The translations under genes and the position numbers were made by a program. Source: Kitasatospora sp. DSM 101779 (lineage in GTDB: Bacteria; Actinomycetota; Actinomycetes; Streptomycetales; Streptomycetaceae). From it: DNA of 64,000 nucleotides. Positions 17,364 through 24,656 of this stretch are shown here, in pieces; position 1 is the stretch's first letter, and the number at the start of each line of letters is the position of its first letter. Where the stretch lies: NCBI RefSeq assembly GCF_025655475.1, contig NZ_JAHTIK010000001.1, positions 5,661,670 through 5,725,669 on the forward strand, written 5' to 3'. The notes below the pieces were generated by a model, which saw only the letters and a list, made by a program, of their open reading frames with translations, was not told the DNA's origin and made no database searches.

Positions 17364-18364
17364 CCCTCCCCACCGCACCGCTCGGCACCAACGGCCCGGT
17401 CGTCGGCATCCAGGGCCTCGGCTGCATGGGAATGAGCGAGTTCTACGGCCCGACCGACACCGAGGAGGCGCTGGCCACCCTGGACTCCGCGCTCGACCTG
17501 GGCGTCACCCTGTTCGACACCGCCGACATCTACGGCTCCGGCCGCAACGAGGAGCTGGTCGGCCCCTTCGTCCGGGCCAACCGCGACCGCGTCGTGCTGG
17601 CCACCAAGTTCGCCATCGAGCGGCGCGCCGACGACCCGACGTACCGGGGCGTGCGCAACGACCCGGCGTACATCCGCAGTGCGGTGGACGCCTCGCTGCA
17701 GCGGCTCGGCATCGACGTGATCGACCTCTACTACATGCACCGCCGCGACCCGCAGGTGCCGCTCGCCGAGTCGGTGGGCGCCATGGCCGAGCTGGTGCGG
17801 GCCGGCAAGGTCCGCCACCTCGGCCTCTCCGAGGTCACCGGCGACGAGCTGCGCGAGGCGTACGCGGTGCACCCGATCGCGGCCCTGCAGTCCGAGTGGT
17901 CGATCTTCTCGCGGGACGTCGAGCGCACCGCCGTCCCCGCCGCCGCCGAGCTCGGAGTCGCCTTCGTGCCGTACTCGCCGCTCGGCCGCGGCTTCCTGAC
18001 CGGCGCGTTCACCGCCGCCGAGCAGCTGAGCGCGGACGACTACCGCCGCTACCACCCGCAGTTCTCCGGTGCGAACGCGGCGGGCAACGCGGCCCTGGTG
18101 GCGCCGATCCAGAAGATCGCCGCGGAGCGCGGCACCACGGCGGCGCAGGTCGCGCTGGCCTGGGTGCACCAGCGGGCCGAGGTGCACGGACTGACGGTGG
18201 TGCCGATCCCCGGCACCCGCAAGCGGAGCCGGCTCGCGGAGAACGTCGCGGCGGCCGAGCTGCGGCTGACCGCGCAGGAGCTCGCCGAGCTGGAGCCGAT
18301 CGCGGGCCTGGTGACCGGCAACCGCTACGCCGACATGTCCTCGACCTCGGCCGGCCGCGAGTAG
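17360..18364 (+). CDS. Aldo/keto reductase
   Basis: This 334-residue TIM-barrel enzyme reduces carbonyl compounds with NADPH. The AKR catalytic residues are visible as Asp53 and Tyr58 in FDTADIYGSG, Lys83 in LATKF, and His in YYMHRRD. The C-terminal IPGTRKRSRLAEN binds the NADP phosphate. Its ATG overlaps the MerR stop (ATGA), so the two are co-translated. The MerR control suggests a part in detoxifying reactive carbonyls or electrophiles, which is an inference from context. Confidence 0.93.
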   Translation: MTLPTAPLGTNGPVVGIQGLGCMGMSEFYGPTDTEEALATLDSALDLGVTLFDTADIYGSGRNEELVGPFVRANRDRVVLATKFAIERRADDPTYRGVRNDPAYIRSAVDASLQRLGIDVIDLYYMHRRDPQVPLAESVGAMAELVRAGKVRHLGLSEVTGDELREAYAVHPIAALQSEWSIFSRDVERTAVPAAAELGVAFVPYSPLGRGFLTGAFTAAEQLSADDYRRYHPQFSGANAAGNAALVAPIQKIAAERGTTAAQVALAWVHQRAEVHGLTVVPIPGTRKRSRLAENVAAAELRLTAQELAELEPIAGLVTGNRYADMSSTSAGRE

Positions 18365-18370
18365 TCCGGT

Positions 18371-18401
18371 GGGGCGGCCGCGCCCGCGGCTCGGCCGCCC
18401 C
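18371..18401. terminator. Terminator between the aldo/keto reductase and DinB-like genes
   Basis: A perfect 10-bp stem, GGGGCGGCCG (18371-18380) with its complement at 18392-18401, closes an 11-nt loop six bases after the stop. The flanking genes converge, so it may serve both. Confidence 0.75.
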
Positions 18402-18419
18402 TCCCCGGGACACCGCGGC

Positions 18420-18998
18420 TCAGACCGTGCGGCCCATCCAGGCCGCCATCCGCGCGTACGTCCCGGCGCCGTCCGGAACCGGCTGGACCGGGCCGAACGG
18501 CACGCCCTCGCCGCGGCCCTCGGCCGGCAGCACCTGCCGGGCGATGCCGAGCACCAGGTGCGCCAGCTCCTCGTCCAGCGCGGCGCTGGGGTCGACCACC
18601 TGCGCGATGTCCCAGGAGTGGGTGACGGCCTCCACCAGGTAGCCGCCCACCGCGAGCCGCCCCGGCACCCGCCCCCACGGAACCTCCACCACCCGCTCCA
18701 GCGCGGCGTCCTCCCGCCAGGCCGCCGCCCAGCGCTCCCGGGCCCGGCCGAACGCCCCCGCCCAGTCGTCGTCCGCGACCGCGCCCACCGCGGTGGCCAC
18801 GTCCATCCCCCGGCCGCCCTCGCCGGTGTACGCGCTTCGGTGCACCCCGCCCACGGTGTGGCCGAGCAGCGCCCGCAGGTCGTACGCACTGCACGGGGTC
18901 GGCTGCTCCAGCATCTCAGGGGTGACGGCGGTGGCGAGCTTCTCCAGCTGGCCGAGCGCGCGCAGGTACGGCGGGCGGGGGTCTGCGGTGGTGTCCAT
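18420..18998 (-). CDS. TIGR03086-type metal-binding protein (DinB / mycothiol maleylpyruvate isomerase superfamily)
   Basis: This 192-residue protein fits the four-helix DinB-like family common in actinobacteria. The likely metal ligands are His in LLGHTVGG, Glu/His in VEAVTHSWDIA, and TPCSAYDLRAL marks the family start. Members are suspected to be thiol-dependent transferases, but their reactions are mostly unknown. I chose the ATG at 18998, which follows GAGGAG; an upstream in-frame start would run through the operator. It is divergent from the WYL regulator and is the obvious candidate target. Confidence 0.85.
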   Translation of the reverse strand: MDTTADPRPPYLRALGQLEKLATAVTPEMLEQPTPCSAYDLRALLGHTVGGVHRSAYTGEGGRGMDVATAVGAVADDDWAGAFGRARERWAAAWREDAALERVVEVPWGRVPGRLAVGGYLVEAVTHSWDIAQVVDPSAALDEELAHLVLGIARQVLPAEGRGEGVPFGPVQPVPDGAGTYARMAAWMGRTV

Positions 18999-19052
18999 GG
19001 CACAACTCCTCGTCGGGAGGGACGGTCTGACGGCGGACACTCTCCCGGCAAT

Positions 19053-19089
19053 ACCTGACATCCCCTGTCAGGTTCTATTCTTCGGCTGG
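19053..19089 (+). promoter_or_regulatory. Operator/promoter shared by the WYL regulator and the DinB-like gene
   Basis: A perfect dyad, ACCTGACA-N5-TGTCAGGT, spans 19053-19073. TATTCT at 19077-19082 is a good -10, and a start about 7 bp later would fall on the GTG of the WYL gene, implying a leaderless mRNA. The site lies between two divergent genes, so the WYL protein probably controls both. Confidence 0.75.
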
Positions 19090-20147
19090 TGAAAGCCGAC
19101 CGACTGCTGTCGATCCTGTTGCTCCTGCAGACCCGCGGCCGGGTCACCGCCCCCGAGCTCGCCGCCCGGCTGGAGGTCTCCGTCCGCACCGTCTACCGGG
19201 ACGTCGAGGCGCTCTCCGCGGCAGGCGTCCCGGTCTGGGCCGAGCGCGGCCGGCATGGCGGCATCCACCTGCTGCCCGGCTACCGCACCGACGTCACCGG
19301 CCTGACCGGCGACGAGGCCCGCGCGCTGTTCGTGCTCTCCGCCCAGGGCGCGCACGAGGCGCTCGGCCTCGGCGAGGCGATCGGCTCCGCCCTGCGCAAG
19401 GTGATGGCCGCACTGCCCGCACCGCACCGCCCGGCCGCCGAACGCACCAGCGAACGCATCCTGGTGGACCCGGCCCGCTGGCTGCGCTCCGAGCCCGCCG
19501 TCCGGGTCGACCTCGGAGCCCTGCAGAACGCCGTGTTCGCCGACCGGCGGCTGCGGCTCGGCTACCGCCACAGCGGCGCGGACGGGCCGAGCGACTACAC
19601 CCTGGACCCGTACGGCCTGGTCAACAAGGCGGGCGTCTGGTACCTGGTGGCCGACCTGGACGGAGCGCCGCGGCTGTTCCGCGCCGAGCGGATCCTCACC
19701 GCCGAGGTCCTCGACGACCCGGTGCGCCGGCGGCCCGGCCGGCAGCTCGCCGAGGTGTGGGAGAACCTGCGGGAACAGGTCGAGCGGATCCCCGACGAGG
19801 TCGAGGCCGCCGTCCGCATCCGCCGTGAGCGGGCCGACCTGGTGCTGCGCATCCACGCCAACCACGTCCTCGCCCCGGTGGTGCCGGTCGGCGACGGCGC
19901 CTGGCTGGAGACGGTGCTCGGCTTCCGGGCGCTGCCCGCGGCCCGCTCCCTGCTGGCCTTCGGAGCCGACGTCGAGGTGGTCTCGCCGCCCGAGGTCCGG
20001 GACGAACTGCGCCGGGCGGCCGCCGAGGCGCTCGCCCTGTACGGGCCGCCGGAGAAGGGCGCCACGGCGCGTCCTCATGGGCGCATGGGAACCGACGAGG
20101 GGCTTCTCCCCCGGCCTTCGGCCGGGAGGTGCCCCACGCGCCCCTGA
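19089..20147 (+). CDS. WYL-domain transcriptional regulator (YafY-like, N-terminal HTH)
   Basis: The N-terminal DeoR-like helix-turn-helix is LEVSVRTVYRDVEALSAAG, and the WYL ligand-sensing domain contains its name motif in GVWYLVADLD. A C-terminal WCX-like region ends near EALALYG. The remaining 34 or so residues are a low-complexity Arg/Pro tail, mostly encoded by a dispersed repeat that lies in the end of the frame. There is no ribosome site before the GTG, and the -10 is only 7 bp upstream, so the mRNA may be leaderless. It likely represses the divergent DinB-like gene. Confidence 0.9.
   Translation: MKADRLLSILLLLQTRGRVTAPELAARLEVSVRTVYRDVEALSAAGVPVWAERGRHGGIHLLPGYRTDVTGLTGDEARALFVLSAQGAHEALGLGEAIGSALRKVMAALPAPHRPAAERTSERILVDPARWLRSEPAVRVDLGALQNAVFADRRLRLGYRHSGADGPSDYTLDPYGLVNKAGVWYLVADLDGAPRLFRAERILTAEVLDDPVRRRPGRQLAEVWENLREQVERIPDEVEAAVRIRRERADLVLRIHANHVLAPVVPVGDGAWLETVLGFRALPAARSLLAFGADVEVVSPPEVRDELRRAAAEALALYGPPEKGATARPHGRMGTDEGLLPRPSAGRCPTRP
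20104..20146 (-). repeat. Dispersed palindromic repeat, copy 2 (inside the WYL gene 3' end)
   Basis: This is the reverse complement of the element at 15760-15803, differing by one missing G and one base in the hairpin. It forms the last 14 codons and the stop region of the WYL reading frame, so the repeat supplied new C-terminal residues and its hairpin may end transcription. Confidence 0.8.
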
Positions 20148-20178
20148 CCGACCTCCCGTGCGCCTTCGACGACGAGCT

Positions 20179-21360
20179 CTAGGGCTGGCGGCGGGTGACG
20201 TCGCGGTAGTCGCCGAGGGCGATGGCGCCGAAGTTGTGCAGGCTCTGGGTGCCGTCCGCGAAGTAGCCGGTGTGGCCGTTGGAGCCCTGCGAGGAGACCT
20301 CGACGGCGCCGAACTCCTGCGTCGTCGGGTCCGCGCCGTGCCCGAAGCCGCCGAACTCCAGGTACGGGACGTTGCCGATCCAGTCGGTGGGGTTGCGGGT
20401 CGCCCACACCCGCACGCCCGGGCCGAGCTCGGTCGAGGTCTGCACACCCATGCCCGGGCTGCCGAAGACCACCACGTCGGCCGGGGCCGAGCCGTGGATC
20501 GAGGGGGCGGCGGTGCCGCAGACCACCGAACCGTAGGAGTGGCAGAACAGGGTCGGCGGGAGGGTGGCGCTGCCGGTCTCCCGCAGCCCGGCCAGCAGCC
20601 GCAGCAGCCGCGGCGCCGCGGCCTCGGCGAGCCGGGAGGTGACCGCGTCGGGGCCGAGCCCCGAGGGGGTGACGTAACCGGTCCAGGCGATCACGGCGGT
20701 ACGGCTGCCGGGGGACTGCCGGTGCTCCTCGGCGAGCAGGGCGCGGGCCATGCCGGTCACCGAGCGCAACGGGTCGGCGGTCTGGTCGAAGTGCGCGAGG
20801 TCCGCGTCCGAGCCGGGCACCAGGACGGAGATCCGGTCGGCGGTGGTGAGGTCGCCGTACGCCTCGCTGACCAGTCCGCGGCCGCGGGGGTCGAAGGCGA
20901 GGATCTGCCGGCCGGGCTTGAGCAGCCGCTCGGTGTCGTCGGCGCGGACGGCGGCGGCCGCGCGCTCGACCGGGGTGAGGCGGTCGTCGGCGGCGCGTTC
21001 CCGGGCCCGTTCGACCTCCTCGGTGATCGCGATCCGGTTGGCGCGGTAGCGCAGGCCCACCGGTACCCCGTCGAGGTTGCCCACCACCAGCGGATACACC
21101 TCGGCGAGGCGGTCCTGCTGGGCCTCGGTCAGGCCGGCGAAGAAGGCGGCGACGGCGGGCGCGTCCGCGGTGGCCGGGTCGGGCAGGGCGCGGCCGAGCG
21201 ACTCGTCCTCGACCCAGGCGGCGCTGCCGGCCGGCGGGGTGGTGATCGCCACCTGCTCGTTGGAGGCGGCGGCCTGGGCGGCGGCGGCTCCGGCGTCCAG
21301 CAGGACGGCGGAGGCGGCGAACGCGCCTATCAGCATGCGCTTGACCCGCCTGCGCTGCAT
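20179..21360 (-). CDS. Secreted alpha/beta hydrolase (DUF1023 type)
   Basis: The 393-residue protein has an N-terminal signal region (RRRVKRMLIGAF to about residue 31) and an alpha/beta hydrolase core with the nucleophile in CHSYGS. A later Asp and a His near GHTGYF could complete the triad. Actinobacterial DUF1023 hydrolases have unknown substrates. GAGGGAGAG is well placed before the ATG. The gene is single and convergent with the WYL regulator, whose 3' repeat lies 33 bp away. Confidence 0.87.
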   Translation of the reverse strand: MQRRRVKRMLIGAFAASAVLLDAGAAAAQAAASNEQVAITTPPAGSAAWVEDESLGRALPDPATADAPAVAAFFAGLTEAQQDRLAEVYPLVVGNLDGVPVGLRYRANRIAITEEVERARERAADDRLTPVERAAAAVRADDTERLLKPGRQILAFDPRGRGLVSEAYGDLTTADRISVLVPGSDADLAHFDQTADPLRSVTGMARALLAEEHRQSPGSRTAVIAWTGYVTPSGLGPDAVTSRLAEAAAPRLLRLLAGLRETGSATLPPTLFCHSYGSVVCGTAAPSIHGSAPADVVVFGSPGMGVQTSTELGPGVRVWATRNPTDWIGNVPYLEFGGFGHGADPTTQEFGAVEVSSQGSNGHTGYFADGTQSLHNFGAIALGDYRDVTRRQP

Positions 21361-21513
21361 GGGCGTACTCTCCCTCGGGCCGGTGACCGTGACAGCGGGC
21401 GTGGCCCGACGGTGGTACGACTGCTGTGCCAGCCAGGGTAGAACGCCCGAGCTGGGGGTGAGCAGAGTCTAAACCGTGCGATGGGTCACACACACGAGGG
21501 ACCTGGCGTGGCG

Positions 21514-21864
21514 TCAGGTTGCCCGTTCGGCGTCGAACGTCCGGACCAGTCCCTTGGGTGCGGTGCTGCGCCAGGCCTCGGTGACCAGTTCGCGCAGCTC
21601 GTCCGCGCCGACCCGGCCGAGCTCGACCAGCACCCAGCCGTGCCGGCCCACGTACGGGGCCACCGCGTAGGTCTCCGGATCGGCGGCGAGCAGGGCGGCC
21701 TGTTCGTCCTTGGAGGCCTTGACGCGGACCCGGCCGGACTCGGGGGCGCCCATGGCGAAGATCTTCTCACCGACCCGCAGGGTCACCTCGGTCTCCCAGG
21801 TCAGCCGCTCGGTGGCCGTGGGCAGGGCCAGCCCCATCTCCAGGAACTGATCGAACGTCACCAT
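21514..21864 (-). CDS. MmcQ/YjbR family protein
   Basis: This 116-residue protein matches the CyaY-like MmcQ/YjbR fold: it opens with a VTFDQFLEMGLALP helix and has FAMGAPESGRVRVKAS and YVGRHGWVLVEL. The family is called DNA-binding from structure, but no reaction or regulatory target is established. It stands alone, upstream of the hydrolase on the same strand, with about 150 bp between them. No regulatory signal is obvious. Confidence 0.88.
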   Translation of the reverse strand: MVTFDQFLEMGLALPTATERLTWETEVTLRVGEKIFAMGAPESGRVRVKASKDEQAALLAADPETYAVAPYVGRHGWVLVELGRVGADELRELVTEAWRSTAPKGLVRTFDAERAT

Positions 21865-21915
21865 GCGGTCCAGCCTAGACGTGCCCCCGCGCGCCCTTGG
21901 GCGGTCCCCGGTGGG

Positions 21916-22605
21916 TCAGTTGCGCCACGGGCCGGCGAGGGCGGGGCCGAGCTGGTCGAGGTGGCGCTCGATGATGGCGATCATGCCGTCGGGGCCGGCC
22001 GCGTGGGCGGCGGTGTCGGCCGTCCAGGACAGGTGGGAGACCCGGACGACGGCGCCGAAGGCGGCGGCCAGCACCCGGGGCCGCACGTCGGTGGCGGGGT
22101 CGAGGCCCTCGCGCTCGGCGAGGATCGCGGTGACCACGCCCTCCTGCTCGATGGTGCGCCGCAGGTGGGCGGCGAGCAGGACCGGCGTGGACTCGATGAG
22201 GTCGATCAGCTCCAGCGCGGCCTGCACGCCGCCCGGCCCGCTGCCCTCGTCCCGGCTCAGCACCTGCCAGGCCTGGGTGATGGAGGCCCGCATCGCCTGC
22301 AGCGGCGTCTCCGCGGCGGGCCGGCGCCGCAGGCAGTCGACGAAGTAGTCCTCGGCGTCGGCGAGGACGGCCAGGGCCACCTCCTCCTTGTTGGCGAAGT
22401 ACCGGAAGAAGGTGCGCTGCGAGACGTCCACGCTCGCGGCGATCTCGTCGACCGTGGTGCGGGCGTACCCCTGCCGCAGGAAGAGGGCGTGGGCGGCCGC
22501 CACCAGGGAGTCCCTGGTGCGCTGCTTCTTCCGCTCGCGCAGTCCGAGGACCCGGCAGTCGGAGGCCGGCTGTCCGGTGCGGGAGGGGGTGAGCGGCAGG
22601 GCCAT
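21916..22605 (-). CDS. TetR family transcriptional regulator
   Basis: The 229-residue repressor has the TetR HTH TTVDEIAASVDVSQRTFFRYF and a longer C-terminal ligand domain. It is divergent from a 14-TM drug exporter gene, so it is very probably that gene's repressor. I chose the ATG at 22605; the open frame continues upstream through the intergenic operators, but that part has no coding character. Two inverted repeats lie in the gap. The ligand is likely a substrate of the pump. Confidence 0.92.
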   Translation of the reverse strand: MALPLTPSRTGQPASDCRVLGLRERKKQRTRDSLVAAAHALFLRQGYARTTVDEIAASVDVSQRTFFRYFANKEEVALAVLADAEDYFVDCLRRRPAAETPLQAMRASITQAWQVLSRDEGSGPGGVQAALELIDLIESTPVLLAAHLRRTIEQEGVVTAILAEREGLDPATDVRPRVLAAAFGAVVRVSHLSWTADTAAHAAGPDGMIAIIERHLDQLGPALAGPWRN

Positions 22606-22620
22606 GCAGGGCGCCTTTCC

Positions 22621-22711
22621 TGGCAGAGCGGGACGGATACCACGATAGCCGCTCTGCCATATGTCAGTGCCAGACGTACGACATGAATTGCCGAATGTCA
22701 GTAGCTGACAT
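22621..22711. promoter_or_regulatory. TetR/MFS divergent control region with two inverted repeats
   Basis: An 11-bp perfect inverted repeat, TGGCAGAGCGG at 22621-22631 with CCGCTCTGCCA at 22649-22659, lies just before the TetR start. ATGTCAG-TAG-CTGACAT at 22695-22711 is a perfect 17-bp dyad, and 22661-22677 is a degenerate copy of it. The ATGTCAG dyad is the best TetR operator candidate. Confidence 0.7.
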
Positions 22712-22834
22712 AATGTTCCCGCGAGTGGCGCCGTGCGGCCGGACAGCCGTGGGGACGGGTGGGCCCGCGGCGCCACGTCGCCCACGTCACGCAGCACGTC
22801 ACCCTCGTCTCGTCCGAAAGCCCCGGAGGGCAGC

Positions 22835-24448
22835 ATGAGTTCGTCCGTCGTCAAGACCGGGAAGGCGGACACCCCGCCGCAGTCCGCCGGCGCCCCGCCG
22901 ACCGGCTCCCGGGGCCTCCAGGGCCACCCCTGGCTGACCCTGCTCACCGTCGCGGTCGGCGTGATGATGGTGGCCCTCGACGGCACCGTCGTCGCCATCG
23001 CCAACCCGGCCATCCAGGCGGACCTCGGCGCCTCGCCCGCCGACATCCAGTGGGTCACCAGCGGCTACCTGCTGGCGCTGGCGGTCTTCCTGATCACGGC
23101 CGGCAAGATCGGCGACCGGTTCGGCCACAAGTCGACCTTCCTGGTCGGCGCGGCCGGCTTCGCCGCCACCTCCGCCGCGATCGGCTTCGCGGGCAGCATC
23201 CGGACGGTCATCCTCTTCCGCGTGCTGCAGGGCCTGTTCGGCGCGCTGCTGCAGCCCGCCGCGCTGGGCCTGCTGCGCGGCGCCTTCCCGGCCGAGAAGC
23301 TCAACATGGCGATCGGCATCTGGGGCGGCGTGATCGGCGCCTCCACCGCGGCCGGCCCGATCGTCGGCGGCCTGCTGGTCGAGCACGTCAACTGGGAGTC
23401 GGTCTTCTTCATCAACATCCCGGTCGGCCTGATCGCCCTGGCGCTCGGCCTGTGGATCCTGCGTGACGTGCGCACCGAGAACGCCGCGAAGTCCTTCGAC
23501 ATCCCCGGCATCGTGCTGCTCTCCGGGGCGATGTTCATGCTGGTCTGGGGCATCATCAAGGCCCCGGTCTGGGGCTGGGGCGACCCGGCGACCCTGGTCT
23601 TCCTCGGCGGCGCCGTCCTCGCGATGGTCGTCTTCGCCTTCTGGCAGACGAAGGCCGAGGAGCCGCTGATCCCGCTCAGCCTGTTCCGGTCGGTGCCGCT
23701 GTCGGCCGGCACCCTGCTCATGGTGCTGATGGCCTTCGCCTTCTTCGGCGGCGTCTTCTTCGTCACCTTCTACCTGCAGAACGTGCACGGCATGGCCCCG
23801 GTCGACGCCGGCGTCCACCTGCTGCCGATGACCGGCATGATGATCGTCGGCGCCCCGGTCGCCGGTGCCGCGATCGGCAAGCTCGGCCCGCGCATCCCGA
23901 TCGTCGCCGGCATGCTCTTCACCACCGCCGCCATGCTCGGCATGTCGACCCTCTCCACCGACTCCGGCACCGGCGTGATGTCGCTCTGGTTCGTGCTGAT
24001 GGGCCTCGGCCTGAGCCCCGTCATGGTCGGCGCCACCGAGGTGATCGTCGGCAACGCCCCGCTGGAGCTCTCCGGTGTGGCCGGCGGCCTGCAGCAGGCC
24101 GCGATGCAGGTCGGCGGCAGCCTCGGCACCGCCGTGCTCGGCGCCGTGATGGCCTCCAAGGTCACCGACGTGCTGCCGCAGAACTGGGCGAAGGCCGGCC
24201 TGCCGCCCGTCCAGGGCGCCCAGGCCGAGGGCCTCAACCAGGCCGCCCAGCTCGGCATCGCCCCGCCCGCCCCGGCCGGCACCCCGCAGCAGGCGGTGGA
24301 CGCGATGGCGAACGCCGTCCACACCTCCTTCGTCAGCGGCATGTCGCTCGCCTTCGTGGTGGCCGCCGTGGTGGCCCTCGCCGCCGCCGGGCTCGGCCTG
24401 CTCACCAAGCGCGGTGCCAACGACGCCGGTCCGGCCGTCCACATCTGA
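22835..24448 (+). CDS. MFS drug:H+ antiporter, DHA2 family (14 TM)
   Basis: This 537-residue integral membrane protein has about fourteen hydrophobic segments. It contains the DHA2 signatures: LDGTVVAIANPAIQ in TM1, GKIGDRFGHK between TM2 and TM3, and the GPIVGGLL motif of antiporters in TM5. It should export a lipophilic drug or toxic metabolite in exchange for protons. The ATG at 22835 follows GGAGGG. It is controlled by the divergent TetR gene. A hairpin ends the transcript at 24501. Confidence 0.95.
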   Translation: MSSSVVKTGKADTPPQSAGAPPTGSRGLQGHPWLTLLTVAVGVMMVALDGTVVAIANPAIQADLGASPADIQWVTSGYLLALAVFLITAGKIGDRFGHKSTFLVGAAGFAATSAAIGFAGSIRTVILFRVLQGLFGALLQPAALGLLRGAFPAEKLNMAIGIWGGVIGASTAAGPIVGGLLVEHVNWESVFFINIPVGLIALALGLWILRDVRTENAAKSFDIPGIVLLSGAMFMLVWGIIKAPVWGWGDPATLVFLGGAVLAMVVFAFWQTKAEEPLIPLSLFRSVPLSAGTLLMVLMAFAFFGGVFFVTFYLQNVHGMAPVDAGVHLLPMTGMMIVGAPVAGAAIGKLGPRIPIVAGMLFTTAAMLGMSTLSTDSGTGVMSLWFVLMGLGLSPVMVGATEVIVGNAPLELSGVAGGLQQAAMQVGGSLGTAVLGAVMASKVTDVLPQNWAKAGLPPVQGAQAEGLNQAAQLGIAPPAPAGTPQQAVDAMANAVHTSFVSGMSLAFVVAAVVALAAAGLGLLTKRGANDAGPAVHI

Positions 24449-24500
24449 GGCCCGCACACCCTGCGCGGCACTCCTGCGCAGCCCCGGGCAGCACGCCCTC

Positions 24501-24534
24501 GCACCCGGTCGGGAGTCCGCTCCCGGCCGGGTGC
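24501..24534. terminator. Terminator after the MFS transporter
   Basis: A 15-bp stem (24501-24515 with 24520-24534, including one T-G pair) closes a 4-nt loop. It begins 52 bp after the stop codon. Confidence 0.7.
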
Positions 24535-24656
24535 GCTGCGTCGCCGGCCCGGCGCTCCCGGTCGCCGGGCCGGGGCACCGGGCCCAGACTGGGAGCCGGC
24601 GGGGCCGTCCGGCCGGAGCGGCGGGACGGATTTCGGACGGGGCACAGGGGACGGCG

